From: Rhododendron vialii
Taxonomy: Eukaryota > Streptophyta > Magnoliopsida > Ericales > Ericaceae
Assembly (NCBI RefSeq): GCF_030253575.1
Contig: NC_080558.1
Coordinates: 20,100,611-20,164,610, forward strand
Length of the DNA stretch: 64,000 nt
Direction of reading: 5' to 3'
Under the pieces are notes generated by a model, which made no database searches, was not told the DNA's origin, and saw only the letters and a program-made list of their open reading frames with translations. This document shows positions 24,166-36,527 of this stretch, in pieces (the stretch's first letter is position 1; the number at the start of each line of letters is the position of its first letter). The position numbers and the translations under genes are program-made.

Positions 24166-25049
24166 GGTTAGTGTAGATTTGATAAAATTGGATTTAGGTT
24201 TACGTGGATGATGAGGGTATGTTTGAAAAGTTAATGTGGGTGTAGCAGAAACACAGCACTTGAAAGGTCTTTTTTGGTTTCAAGTAGAAATCGCTTTTGT
24301 TTCATTGGTTTCCAAGGAGGTAAAATTTGATAGTACAAAAGATGGAGTGAAATAATATGGAAACAGCTATTGAGGTGGTATGCTGGCATTCTTATGAAAT
24401 CAAGTTTTGGGTCTTCATTGTAATTACAATTTTCATGTTTTCCTATCAGTATCAAGTTGCCAACCAATCCGTGTTACCTGCTTTGTCATATTATGCATAC
24501 GTTATGCGGTTAACTTCTGTTTTAGCTATTTTATGTCATTGCAAGACCAAAACCTTGCGAAATATATGGGAAGTGCATATTAACAAGAGAGAACTCGCAG
24601 TAATGCATTTGAGGTTGGCGGCTACAAATGGTATGCAGAACCTGCATTTGGTTTTTGTTCTTTCCAATTGCATTTTTAATCTAATCGTTTAGTTCACTTT
24701 AGTGTTATGGTGGTTCCTCATTATTTGGGACCGATTCTTGAAATGCAGTGTTACTTTGGCTGCACCATTCATTTTCCTTGTAGATTCATGTCAATGCACA
24801 CTTGACATGAGCATGTACGAGCCTCTTGGGTTAGCTTGAACCTGCTATGGTTTGAAGTTCTTAACCTATGGATTGGCCTAGGTCTAATAAGAGAAAATTT
24901 CATTTTAACCCCTGACCTTTTACTCAAATCATGCAAAGATACCTAACTTTTTAAAAATATCAATTAAACACCAGAGCTATCAAGAAACACATCAATGCTC
25001 CCCCTACCGTCAATCTCCATCCAAAACAAAAGAAAAATACTGACATGTA
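24166..25049. other. Unassigned DNA left of the copia element
   Basis: No gene supported. A 111-codon frame at 24357-24692 resembles nothing I recognise. About 24890-25030 resembles a TIR-type repeat arm (ACCCCTGACCTTTTACTC). Confidence 0.4.
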
Positions 25050-25222
25050 TGTGAAAGTATTCGATATATCTTTGTGTATCTCTCTAATTAAGGCATAGAT
25101 TAGGCATATCTTTTTTGTATATTTTCTAGGATTAGCTTTTCCTTAAACCATTGTCAGCATTGTATTATGTATCATCTCAATTAGCTATACAGATTCTCTT
25201 TTCTCTCATATGTTCTATCGCA
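25050..25222 (+). repeat. Copia 5' LTR (173 bp)
   Basis: Starts TGTGAAAGTATTCG and ends TATCGCA directly before the primer binding site. It is shorter than the 3' LTR because a block of about 35 bp (around 31525-31560) is missing. Confidence 0.85.
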
Positions 25223-25240
25223 TGGTATTAGAGCGTGGTT
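25223..25240 (+). other. Primer binding site (initiator tRNA-Met type)
   Basis: TGGTATTAGAGCGTGGTT follows the LTR end and differs by one base from the usual plant copia site TGGTATCAGAGC. Confidence 0.8.
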
Positions 25241-26921
25241 CGATCAGACCCTAATCCTACCTCTGTTGATCGTCTTCTCTCTGAGTCACCCTCTCTGAGT
25301 CAGTCCTTTGTGCTGCAAATCTCAGTGTGTTTTCTCCCTCCCTCGTAATATCTCAGTCAACCATTTAGCACCCTACCCTCTCTTTCGACTCAGATCAGCC
25401 CCTCTCTAAGGACCTCTGCTCTTTCAAAACCCTCAATTGATATATGTTCTCAAAACCTTCAGCCAATCAAAACCCTTCAATGAATCATCTCCAATCTCTA
25501 GCAAACTCCCCTGACCTCCAACGAACTCCAAATCTCCCTCTCTCACTTCTTGAAACAGATCTATTTAAAAGGGTACATTTCCGATGACCAGAGTCAGGCT
25601 CCAGTGACGACCATCAGACTTTGACAACCATCTTAACTTGCGACAGCAATCTTGATCCTCAACGAACCACGACATTTATCTCTGAATCAGATTTGTAGAG
25701 TACTTCACATTTTTGCATATCCAACAATACGTTGTTATCTCTGCCGCTTCGCTAGTTATCTTTATTTTTGGTTCTAAATCTCTGGTCCACAGCACTTTGG
25801 TTCTTTATCTCTACTCTGCATTATGGTTATCTAAGACTTGGTACTCTGGTATTTTTGCTATTACCTATTGCACAACATCAGCGATTCAACACTATTCAGT
25901 ACTGATCTGCAATATTTGACTTTGTTTTTCCTGTTTGGGTGTTATTTAGAATTGTTTGGGACTGTTTTGCTTTACTCGTCACTGTTTGGGTACTATTCGG
26001 CACCTTTTCGAGTACTATTTTGCATTGTTTGGACAGTGTTTGCCACTAGTCTAAACTGTTTGAGCTGTTTTGGCACTATTTGGTACTATTCTGCACTGTA
26101 CGAGTGTTGTTTATGCACAGTTTAAGACTGTCCAGGACTAATTAAGCACCTATTTATCTGTCTTGACATTCTTTTGTCGGTTTCTACTACTGGTAGTGTT
26201 CCATTTTCCCTTTTATTTGAGCAATTTGAGTAGTATCCGGTCTTAATGGTGGCCATTTAGAAAGATTCATTACAAGCTTCTTTTATGATCAAGACTCAGT
26301 CAGGTTTGCATGGCTCTTATACTATAGGTATCTTACCCACTACTTGGATTTTCGATTCTAGTTCCTCTCATCATATAACTCCTAATTTGTCTCTCTTTAG
26401 TCAATGCACTACTCCTGCTTCCCCTATTAGTACTGCCACTGCAAATGGTTCCTGTATGAATGTTGTTTCCATTGGTTCCATTCTCCCTACCTCTAACTCT
26501 TTCTTGTCTATCTCATATGTGTTCTGTGTTCCTCAATTGTCTTTAAGTCTTCTATCAATTAGTCAATTGTTTGATTATGGATTTGATGTCTTATTTTCCT
26601 CTTCTGGTTGTGTTGTGCAGGATTGGGTGTCCAAGAAACAAATTGGGACTAGGCGTAGAATTGGTGATCTCTATGTTCTGGAAAGCTTGCAAATTCCTAT
26701 AGAATCTACCTCCACGGCCATTTTGTCTTTTTCCCTAGATCGTAATTCCTCCCCCTTTCATCTTTGGCATTCTAGGTTAGGACATTTGTCTAGTGAACGT
26801 CTAAAACTGTTTGTTAAATCAAGCCTTTTGGGAAATATTTATGTTACTAACATTTATGAGTGCAATGATTGTAAATTTGCGAAAATGTCCGCTTTGCCTT
26901 TTAATAGAAGTACCTCAATAT

Positions 26922-27077
26922 CTACCTCTCTTTTTCAAGTCTTTCATACTACTGATCTTTGGGGTCCATCCCCAGTTGCCACTTAAGGTGGTTCTATCTT
27001 ATCTACCTCTCCTTTTTAAGTCTTTCATACTACTGATCTTTAGGGTCCGTCCCCAGTTGCCACTTAAGGTGGTTCTA
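26922..27077 (+). repeat. Tandem duplication of about 77 bp in the copia integrase
   Basis: Two near-identical copies, 26922-26999 and 27000-27077, each contain CTTTCATACTACTGATCTTT and CCCAGTTGCCACTTAAGGTG. The copy covers the first catalytic Asp motif of integrase and creates a frameshifted repeat. Confidence 0.85.
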
Positions 27078-29354
27078 TCTATTATGTCTCTTTTGTTGTT
27101 GACTATAGTAGGTATTCGTGGGTTTATTTGATGATGCGCAAGTCTGAATTCTTTCAAATTTATTGTAATTTTCATGCCATGGTTCAAACCCAGTTTTCTA
27201 CCACCATTAAAATTTTACATTCTAATTTGGGTGGAGAATATTCTCTCTCTGAGTTAGTTGCTTTCTTAGATACACATAGGACTATTCATCAATCATCATG
27301 TACTAACAGTCCTTCCCAAAATGGTAGGGCTGAAAGAAAGCATTGTCACCTTCTTAATATTGCTAGGTCTCTACTATTGTCGTCTTCCGTGCCTTCTTTT
27401 TCTGGGGAGAAGTTGTACTCACTATCACCTATCTTTTGAATCGGATGCCCAATCCTTTTCTCTCTGGTAGTTCTCCTGATGAGCGGTTATATGGTTAGGT
27501 TCCTAACTACTCTCCTCCGTGTGTTAATATGGTCAGGTTCTTAACTACACTCTCCTCCGCGTGTTTGGTTCTACTTGTTTTGTCCTCCTCCCCAAGAAAG
27601 ATCGCACTAAGCTAAGTGTTCGTTGCGTCTTATGTGTCTTCTTGGGTTATGGTATTAATTAGAAAGGCTATCGGTGTTATGATCCTGTGTCCAAAAAGCT
27701 ATATGTCTTTAGGCATGTTACCTTAGAACATCTACCATATTTTGCTCTTCTTGCCAAAGTTGCTCCTGCAGCCAAAGAGGATTTAATTCGTATCAACCCA
27801 TTCCCTAGGTGTCTGATATTTCTGCAGCTCCCTCAGCTTTTCCTCGTTGTGCTCCTATTTCTCCGTTTCCCCAGAACTACTCCCGTCGCGTAGCTTCTCC
27901 ACCTCCTTCACCTAGCTCTCCTACTCCTTAATCTATCTCAGAGGATCCTGATCTGCCTGCTCGTCGGTATCTGAAAATCGCCAACCACTGGTAAAATATG
28001 GCTTTAATAATACTTATTTCTCAGCTTCTTATCATTCATTTCTTTCTCGGATTCACACTTATTTTGAGCCTAGGTCATATAAAGAAGCTTATAATGATCC
28101 CAATTGGGTGGATGCCATGAATGCCTAGCTCACTGCTCTTGCTCAAAATCATAATTGAGAGTTGGTTCCGCTACCGAAAGGTAAAAATCTTATTGGTTGC
28201 AAATAGGTCTACAAGGTCAAGACTCATTCTGATGGTTCTTTGGAACGATATAAAGCCCACTTAGTTGCTAAGGGATTTTCTCAGAAGCATGGGATTGATT
28301 ATGAGGAAACCTTTGCTCCCGTCGCCAAAATGACCACTGTTTACACCTTAATCTCTGTAGCTACAGTAAACTAGTGGCCTCTTTATCAATTGGATGTCAA
28401 GAATGGTTTTATCAATGGATATCTATCTAAAGAGGTTTATATGCGTCCTCCTCCAGGCTTCTCTCATTCTTCTGGTCTTATTTGCCACCTGCGACATGCT
28501 CTATATGGCTTGGAACAGTCCCCTCGTGCCTGGTATACACGATTTCAGGATGTGGCTCTTTAGATCGGTTTCCAGCCTAGTATGCATGACTCTGCTCTCT
28601 TTCTCTGTCGCACATCTCATGGTCTGGTTTTTCTTTTATTGTATGCGATGATATGATCATCACTGGTTATGATCCTACTACTGTTAATGAAGTGAAATGT
28701 CATTTATTTCGCGAGTTTGAGATGAAAGACTTAGGCCATCTTTAGTATTTTCTAGACATCGAGGTTGTTTCCTCTCCTAAGGGGTATCTTTTGGGACAAT
28801 CCAAATATGCCACTGATATCCTTCACCTTGCTTGTCTCACTGATACCAATTAAAACTATCGACACCCCTCTCGAACTTCATGCCAAGTTCTCTGCTTCTG
28901 ATGGTGTTCCTCTTGAGGATCCTACAGAATACCGTCAGTTGGTGGGTTGCTTGGTCTATCTTACTGTGACTTGGTTAGATATTGCCTACGCCGTTCATAT
29001 TGTTAGTCAGTTTGTCTCTGCTCCTCGGTCTACACATTGGGTTTTTACGTATTATGCGTTATGTGCGTGAAACTCTTCATCAGTGTCTTCTGATTTCTTC
29101 AACCTCGAGTCTGACTCTCCAAGCTTATGCTGATTGGGCCGGTGATATTAGTGACCGCAAATCCACCTCTGGCCTTTGTGTTTTTTTGGAAGATTCTCTT
29201 ATCTCTTGGAAAAGCAAAAAGCAATCTGTTGTTGCTCACTCTACTGCTGAAGCTAAATATTGTGCTATGGCTCTACCTCAGAAATAGTGTGGCTTCGTTA
29301 GCTTCTCTTAGATATGGGTGTCTCTATTTCCTCTCCTACCCCTCTTTATTGTGA

Positions 29355-31230
29355 CTAGTGGTTGGGCATTTGCGTTGCATGTGGTTTTTTTGCCTACATA
29401 TAATCTTTTGTGTTTGGGTATTTTGTTCATTTTCCCACCACATATGAGTACCCTGGAAAGAACATGAACCCAAACATGCATATGAATTTTGCACAAGTCT
29501 CCAATAGTTTTCTCTTGTACAAATATTTCATTGTGAAAACGATCGTTATTGATAGTACATTAGTTTGAGGTTGCCGGCATGAATAAATAAATAAGTTTTT
29601 TTTTATCATATTTTACTATAAATATAAATAGTCTATTTGGCAATGTGGGTACGAATTATACCTTTGTGTCCCCCATATAGATATTCCATAAGCATTTGAT
29701 AGTTTTTGAAGGTCCTTGCATATGAGTCACCATATCTTGTCTTGCAATTTTACTATGCATATGGGGTATCATTATGTTTTACGGTGATTGGTGGTTGAGA
29801 TTCTCTTTGGTTATCCTTTTTGGCATTGGATGTGGGATGATAAGTATATGCATTTTTGTGAAGTTATTTTTCTCAAACTCAACCACTTTGATTCTTTTCA
29901 TCAAAATTGCAGTGTGTAGCTCCCATTAATTGAGATCTTTTAGCTTTGCTTGAAAAGCCTTCTCTATCACATGTTGTATTTCCTTGGGGAAGTCATTCCT
30001 ACACTTCATGTAGCTTTACTTGGAAAACCTTCTTTATCAGATGGTCTATATCTTTGGGTAATTCAGCCTTCAGTGTTGAAACTGTCTTCATCTTGGTCAA
30101 CATTGTTATCAAAGTATCTTGTTCGGTACCTCTTAAAAGCAATGTCAGGTCTTCTAATATTTTGAAGAACTCCATTTTTAAAATTTTATGATTAATTTCC
30201 TAAGCCAAAAAACCAAGTGTAATGTTAGTCTCTATTACGAAGTGCTTCTTACGATGACTCAATTCTATAAACTGTGATGTAGGCCAAATAATAGAAAAAT
30301 TGATACATAATCAAAACGTAATTATTTTAAGAGAAAAACCATAATTTTGTTCCAACATCCAAAAACTACTAAATTTTGTGTTTTTCCATACTTTGGTCAC
30401 AAGCCAATGCTGTTTTCCATTAAAATTTACTATTTATTTTTTGGGCATATTGCAACTCATAGAAAGTGGGATGAAGAGTTTAAGTCTCATGTTAAAGATA
30501 GATGGAAAATGAAATTGTAGAAAATGATCTCTCGCTTCTTTTTTGTTCGGGTTTTTTAAACATGAGCAATCAAATTGTACATTGGTGGTTAGAAACCGTT
30601 TTCAAACTATATGAAAACAAATTAGAGGAATAGAAACGTACTTGGCCAATTTCAGGCATTCGTTAATTAACGATCAAAGCTAGTATTGGTTATATATTCT
30701 TAAAGCAATTTCGTCCCCCAAACTGGTGCTCTTGGAATACTAGAACGATTGTCTCCTCGGGTTACTCAATTATCGACAAACAAAAGTAGCACTCCAATCT
30801 ATCCAAGTGTTTTACTATCAAGAATCCAAAATATGGTATGCGGTTGTGAGCGGAGCAAAAAATGTGAATGAAAAGAGAAGGCAGAGCCTATTTATAGATA
30901 AGAAAGTGATCATACGTAAGGAAGCAACTGTACAGAACGGACACGACAGTTAATGGCGAATTGATGCCATTGGAACTGACACAGAACTAATTGTATAAAA
31001 TCTTTGCCGTTGGAAACAAAATGAAATTAAACTTAACAGGTCCAAACCTTTTCCTTTGTTCCTTTTTCCATAGCATCTCCGGGGAGGTGCATCCTTTGGG
31101 AAGTGTGTTGTATTGTGTCGTTTGGGGAAGAGGCATAGGGTGTGGTAGGTATTAATCGAAAGTGCTACGGGCATTTGTGGAAAACAAAAAGTGGGAAACA
31201 TCTTCATACATTTAAAAGAAGTAGTATAGA
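29355..31230 (-). mobile_element. Non-autonomous Helitron (1,876 bp) inserted in copia RNase H
   Basis: On the minus strand it starts TCTATACTACTTCTTTTAAA (31230 downwards, after a host A) and ends CCCAACCACTAG (29355), followed by a host T. Just before the end is a decayed hairpin region related to the plant Helitron 3' signature (CATGCAACGCAAATGCCC). Removing it gives an A-T junction that restores the copia RNase H reading frame without gain or loss of a base, which confirms both borders. No RepHel coding is present. A TATA-like CTATAAATAGGC lies on the minus strand at about 30890-30900, possibly from a captured promoter. Confidence 0.9.
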
Positions 31231-31460
31231 TAAGAAGAGTGCTACTTAGATTGCCCATAACTCAGTCTTCCATGAGCGTACGAAGCATATTGAAATTGAT
31301 TGTCATTTTGTTCGTCAACATCTTTAGTCTGGCACCATTACCTTACCATTTGTTTCGTCTACGCTGCAGCTGGCTGACTTCATTATGAAAACCCACACTG
31401 CTGCTCGTTTCCGCTTTCTCCTTGGCAAACTCTCGATGCTCTCCGCTGTCACATCATGAG

Positions 31461-31495
31461 GTTTTTTTTTTTTTTTTGGGGGGGGGGGGGGGGGG
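31461..31495 (+). repeat. T-run and G-run at the copia polypurine-tract position
   Basis: About 17 T followed by about 18 G directly before the 3' LTR. The G run touches the LTR as a polypurine tract should, but the length suggests slippage expansion. Confidence 0.8.
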
Positions 31496-31706
31496 TGTGA
31501 AAGTATTCGATATGTCTTTATGTATCGCATAGATCAGGGGATCATATCTCATTGTATCTTTAGTTAAGGCATAGATTACGCATGTCTTTTTTTTTTTTTC
31601 TTTTCTAGGATTAGCTTTTCCTCTATTTAAACTACTGTTACCATTGTATTATGTATCATCTTAATTACCAATACAGATTCTCTTTTCTCTCATATGTTTT
31701 GTCACA
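31496..31706 (+). repeat. Copia 3' LTR (211 bp)
   Basis: Starts TGTGAAAGTATTCGATATG and ends TTTTGTCACA. It shares the middle GGATTAGCTTTTCC and the end CAGATTCTCTTTTCTCTCAT with the 5' LTR. Confidence 0.85.
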
Positions 31707-32393
31707 ATATACATTTTTTCAGCAATACCAAGAGCAGTGGATGCCCACTTGGTTTTAGAGGGAAACTCTAAAACCCTAAATGGGTTTTGTAACGACTCTA
31801 ATTTTTATTAAATAAAAATTTCATTTAAATGTTGTTATTTCTTTTAATTACTTGATATTACTTTAAAATTTTCTTTTAATTCCGTTAACTCGTCATAATT
31901 AAGTTTTAGTCCTTTTAAAATTCCTTCTTTTGATTAAAAGCCCCACTTGGCTAGTAGAGTTAATTTTCAACTGACTAGTTGAACAAACCAGACTACCATT
32001 TCTCATAGTTACACTTCCCGAACCCTAATTGGACCTTTTTGACCGTCTTAGAGCCTTTTGAACCCCCCCCCCCCCCCCCCCCGAACCCTAATTGAACCCT
32101 TAGACTTTTAGGGGTAATCATTATACCCCATGACAAGTCATTTCAAACTCTGATTATAACCAATATTCCTATACCCTTTGGTCCAAAATTGCTAGGGAAA
32201 TTTTTGACCATTGGTCATTGGTTATCAAGTTGCCAATAAGGCATTGATTTGACCATACAAAATCATGGGCCAAGGAATCTCATCATTTTGCTTCCAAAAC
32301 TAGTTAACCTAGCCATGCATGCATGCAACCCTAGGATTTTAGCCTTAAACCTAATAACCCTAGACTTACTTTCCTAGACACACATATATATAC

Positions 32394-32398
<5 letters not shown>

Positions 32399-32460
<62 letters not shown>

Positions 32461-32471
32461 TGTACATATGT

Positions 32472-32513
<42 letters not shown>

Positions 32514-32558
32514 GGAGGCCGAATGGGGAGAGGGAGGGAGAGTGTGTGTGTGTGTGTG
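32399..32558. repeat. Compound microsatellite (TA)n-(CA)n-(GA)n-(GT)n
   Basis: A TA run of about 45 nt, a CA run, a GA run of about 38 nt and a GT run follow each other inside solo LTR 2. Reading frames across it are artefacts. Confidence 0.95.
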
Positions 32559-33996
32559 CAAATTTTGGACACTTACACAAGCTACTTATTGTACACTCAA
32601 CCTAGATTCTACTTGACAACCCATGACTAGACCACTTTAAGTATGATCCTAGCCAATGATGTTATTCTTTCTTACAAGCCAACCCATTCTAGGATTTGAC
32701 AAGCCATAGAACCTTCATTATAACCTAGGATTTGGCCTATTATTGGATTGACAAGTGAGGAAGGGCTAGGACTTTGACTAAAGTCTTGAAATGACAAGAC
32801 TATGGAGCAAAATCCATGGGGAAAAGAGAGGAGAGGGAGGCCGGCCATGGGGGAGAAGGAAGAGCCCAAGTTTTGCTATAAATAGCACCTCCCCTTCACC
32901 CTTTCAACTCACACCTTCACTCACTTCTCTCTAGAAACCATTTCCATTTTTCAGACAGCTTACTGCCCTTCACAAATCTCCATTTTCCTCCTGCTTAAAG
33001 TAGTTTTTAGAACCAACTCCCTTCGGAAAAGTTGTAGAGCACTTCGAAACCTTCAAGTTAGACCCAAAAACCATCCCAATCGGTGAAGAAATGACAAAGA
33101 TATTGGCATCCGAAGTTCAGTAAAAATCTCGGATTTCTATTTCCAGACAGCATACTGTCTTCTCTTTTATCACCATTTTTCTCCTACCTAAAGTAGTTTC
33201 TAGGATCAACTTCCTTCACGAAAGTTGTAGAGAACTTCGAGAGCTTCAATTTCGATCCAAGAACAATCATATTCGGCCAAATATTGACTGAGTTACTGCC
33301 ATCCAAAGTTTGGTCCAGATTCGCGAGTTTCACCGCCCGTAGAAAACTTCCAACTAGCTTATTCGGCCCCGACTAGTTTCGGATCAAGGTTGATTTCTCT
33401 CCTCACTTCCCTAAGTATAAGTAGAATCCCTAGTCTACTAACTCTACGTGTAGTATAGAATCATACGTTAGAAAGTAGAATGTTCTTGATTCAAAGTATC
33501 AAAATCGTAGATAAGATTATCTCTTGTTTGGTTTCAAGTAGATAAGGTTATCGTTTAAAATACATGATTGTCAATAAGTTTATCTCGCTAATGGAGGTAT
33601 GAGCATGTTAGATAAGTGACTTTGTCTTAAATAAACATATGTTGTATTGAACTTCCCACAAAAGAAAGAAAGAACGATTTTCGAAAGATGGAATTTGACA
33701 CTTGAATAGAAGTATTCGTATTTTGATCTGTAGGATAGTTGTGAGCATGATTATAATTGGATAATCTTAGTTTCAAGATTACAATGAATGATTTATGTTT
33801 ACCTTTATGAATGTTTACTTTGTGATAAGTCCTACCGCGTAGTCTATGCATGAAAACGAGACACAAAAATCAAGAAAGTTAGAAACATGACACCTAGGGT
33901 ATGGTTAACAAGAAAAATGTGTTTCGAAGGAGGAAATATTTTTGAAACTACATAATGACCAATTTTGATGGCATTATGGGAAATGTGTGTGTGAAT

Positions 33997-34197
33997 GTGT
34001 GCCAATGGGAACCCGGTGCGGCGGAACCATTGTGAGGATACTCGGGAGACCGGAACGGCGGAACCGAGGTTGGGTGTGTGGCTTGGTTAACCGCGGAGAA
34101 GAGCCAATGCAAATGTGTGCCAATGGGAACCCGGTGCGGCGGAACCATTGTGAGGATACTCGGGAACCCGGAACGGCGGAACCGAGGTTGGGTGTGT
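33997..34197. repeat. 118-bp tandem repeat, two copies, in solo LTR 2
   Basis: GTGTGCCAATGGGAACCCGG starts at 33997 and again at 34115. About 83 bp are almost identical, including GGAACGGCGGAACCGAGG. It is GC-rich compared with the surroundings. Confidence 0.9.
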
Positions 34198-34965
34198 TAA
34201 AAACGGATTTTGAAAATGTTGATTTGGTTATGAAAAGTGAAAATAGACACACGGTCTACGATGAGTCGCGTAGGAGAAACACAGAAAAACATGGACACCA
34301 GCGATACTTGAATAGTGAATGTGGATGTGTGATTGTTACTATTTGTCGTATATGATTTACTGTTTGGAAGTTATAAGTTAGTGGGTAGGGTTTATTCTAT
34401 TGAGCTTTTGTAAGCTCACGGTGTTACCTTTGGTGACCCTGACATATTATATTGGTGGCGACGCCGGTATAATGTGTCAGACCTTATAGATGAACAGGGT
34501 GAACACTATACCTTGGAAGCTTTCGGAGCCGAGGAGCTGGCCAGAATGGAAGAAGAGGCGGAGTAGTAGATAAGAACCGTAGTCTACCCTCCTTTTGTTT
34601 AATAAAGTACTCTTGGGAGAATTATGTTGTAATATTGAGCTAGACTCTATTTAGATTTTCAATGAAATTGCCTTCTTTAACGTACCCAAAATTGGGGGCG
34701 TTACAGGTTTTTTCCCTCCAAAACTCACTCCTCCCTCCACCCAAAGACAAAACTCTTAATTTTTCATCTCCTCCATTTGAATCCATCAAGGTTGGGTCTT
34801 CAGTAAAACCCTTGTTTGAAAAAACTCATTTAGAAAAGTTTGCTAATTTCCAGTCCATCGGAGAAATCCGTAGATTCATTTTTTACTTCAATTTGAGTAG
34901 AAGTATAGGTAAAGGATGACCTCGGCAGTGCCAACTCTGAGCTAAAGCGAGAGTTGCCTGCTTTA

Positions 34966-35276
34966 GAGCATCTACAACCTCGGCTTCAAATTGAGCATGT
35001 CAATTTTTTTTGAAAGCTTACATGGCAATTTGCCATGTTAAAATTTGACATCTTCAAGGTGCTCATTCTAACCAACATGTCAAATTTGTTATTTTAGAAA
35101 GTTTTGGAGTAAAGTGATGAAAATAAATTTTGACATCACATGTCAAATTTGACATAAGAGATGGAATTTCAAATGATACACAAGCATTTGAGATTTGAGT
35201 TGAAATTGCTTCACATGTCAATTCTTCCACTTAGTATGCCATGCTAAATTTGACGTTCCTTGTTGGAGATGCTTTC
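34966..35276. mobile_element. MITE with GAGCATCTMCAAC termini
   Basis: The left end GAGCATCTACAACCTCGGC and the right end GTTGGAGATGCTTTC are inverted repeats, a common plant MITE end (possibly Mutator-like). Repeated ATGTCAAATTTGACAT-like palindromes fill the inside. No clear target duplication. Confidence 0.55.
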
Positions 35277-35686
35277 AAGCTCAAAAAAAATTCAAATTTT
35301 AAGAGTCCACTTTAGTGTGACGCCCATTATAAAATATCAAAGAGAGATAATTTACTTAAAAACCTCTTGTCTTTTTTTAAAACATCTTGAACAATTTTTG
35401 TAGGTTAAGCACCCTTTTCAAGAAAATATAGAATTAGCAAATATATTTAAATATGTTTGATTCTTTATCTGATCATAAAAATCCACATTCCCAAGATCTC
35501 TTCCTTCTCTTCGAGATGTGTTTTATATTTTACTCGGGTAAAGAGAGCTGATTTTGGCGCTCCAAGAAAGACCACAAGCGCTCCAAATTTTGGAGCTTTT
35601 ACGTGAAGTTCCTATTTTACCCTTATCGTACACACCAAGCATGTTTCCACTTCAGATGATTTTTTAATATAAAAATAATCTAAAAA

Positions 35687-35962
35687 AATTAAGTACTTCA
35701 ATTTTCAATCCGTTTGAACAAGTGCAAAGATTTTATTTTTTTGATTATTTTATCTTAAAGGGTCATAATTAATTTTTTGCTCTAAAGCTTTCATATAGGA
35801 GCTCTAAGAGAGCTGTAGAATCAAATAAAGAACAAATACTTAAATATGAGAACCCTAGAGACAAATATTAGTTATGACCTTTTAGGATAAAATGATACGA
35901 AAAATAAGATTTTCACACTAGTTCAAATGGATTTAAAATTGGAGTACTTAATTTCCTAACCA
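35687..35962. repeat. Foldback MITE family B, copy 1
   Basis: Arms of about 100 bp (35687-35785 and 35863-35962) are imperfect reverse complements, each with TTCAATCCGTTTGAAC-like and TTGATTATTTTATCTTAAA-like blocks. A second copy is at 43531-43800. Confidence 0.7.
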
Positions 35963-36351
35963 TGTTTTTTAATATAGAAACTGTCTCAAAGATATAATTA
36001 CTTCAATTTGTTCCCTCGGGTAAATACCCCCATCTTTTTGTTCTGCCTGAGGCCTCCAAAGGTTGGAGCCACTGAATTTCTCCTAAATTTATGTTGTATC
36101 TAAAGAACTATAGGCTAGACAATAGCAATATTTCTAGCAATTAATATTAAAACGCAACTCTATACATAGTTTTGTCCCATAAGATCTAGCATATTTCGGT
36201 GAGCTACTCTCTTTTGCTTAATGGGCAGGCTTCCGGGTTTGTTCAACCACAAAGGGGGCTTCGTCAAGGGGATCCACTATCTCCGTACTTGTTTCTGCTA
36301 TGTGTTGAGGGTTTGTCAGAGATGCTCTGGAAGGCCGAACTCAGGAACATG

Positions 36352-36527
36352 ATCCATCGAGTGCAATTTTGTTCACCCTCCTTCCTATTGGTTGAAATGG
36401 TGTGGATCCACCACATAGGAAGCATGACATCACTTTGTGGTGGGATCCACAACATTTCAACCAATAGGAAGGAGGGTAATATTCACCTTCTTAAGTGGAG
36501 GGCAAACAAAACTCAACTCTAATCCAT
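36352..36527. mobile_element. 164-bp foldback MITE in the LINE, TSD ATCCAT
   Basis: 36358-36521 is a palindrome: the left arm runs from GAGTGCAATTTTGTTCACCC through TCCTTCCTATTGGTTGAAAT; the right arm mirrors it and ends AAACAAAACTCAACTCTA. ATCCAT lies at 36352-36357 and 36522-36527. Removing the element restores the LINE reading frame across the join, confirming the borders. Confidence 0.85.

Larger units (their letters stand above)
26285..31455 (+). pseudogene. Copia pol remnant (protease, integrase, RT, RNase H)
   Basis: The protease region has WIFDSSSSHHIT (about 26340), where the active-site DSG is changed to DSS. The zinc-binding part reads LWHSRLGHL and CNDCKFAK. The integrase has HTTDLWGP (duplicated), HSNLGGEY (the catalytic Asp replaced by Asn) and GRAERKH. 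RT motifs are [19 protein letters not shown] (about 28260), LDVKNGFINGYL and ALYGLEQSPRAWY; the YVDD box near 28640 is broken by a one-base loss. RNase H has YADWAGDISDRKSTSGL (about 29125) and SWKSKKQSVVAHSTAEAKY; after the Helitron it continues with FHERTKHIEIDCHFVRQHL (about 31270). There are many stops throughout. It is inactive. Confidence 0.9.
25050..31706 (+). mobile_element. Ty1/copia LTR retrotransposon, decayed, with nested Helitron
   Basis: Two short LTRs (25050-25222 and 31496-31706) both begin TGTGAAAGTATTCGATAT and end in CA. The flanks ATGTA (25045-25049) and ATATA (31707-31711) are a 5-bp target duplication with one difference. A primer binding site follows the 5' LTR. Internal order protease, integrase, reverse transcriptase, RNase H is copia type. 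No gag is recognised between 25240 and 26285; that stretch is a repetitive leader rich in CTGTTTGGTACTATT-like motifs. A Helitron (29355-31230) splits the RNase H region. Confidence 0.9.
31788..34705 (+). mobile_element. Solo-LTR-like element 2 (2,918 bp, TSD GGTTT)
   Basis: Starts TGTAACGACTCTAATTTT and ends CAAAATTGGGGGCGTTACA, with GGTTT on both sides (31783-31787 and 34706-34710). A TATA box CTATAAATAG (about 32874) precedes a leader. It contains the microsatellite block 32399-32558 and a two-copy 118-bp tandem repeat near 34000. The ends match elements 1 and 3. No coding region is recognised. Confidence 0.85.

Noticed and set aside
24357-24692. 111-codon frame (+)
   Set aside because: No family recognised and no promoter or splice signals; left unannotated.
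30950-31258. 102-codon minus frame at the 5' part of the nested Helitron
   Set aside because: It crosses the Helitron border at 31230 into copia, so it cannot be a native gene.
32331-32580. Three overlapping minus frames
   Set aside because: Translations of the compound microsatellite.
33987-34355. 122-codon frame (+)
   Set aside because: Open only because of the GC-rich 118-bp tandem repeat in solo LTR 2; the repeat is open on the opposite strand too.
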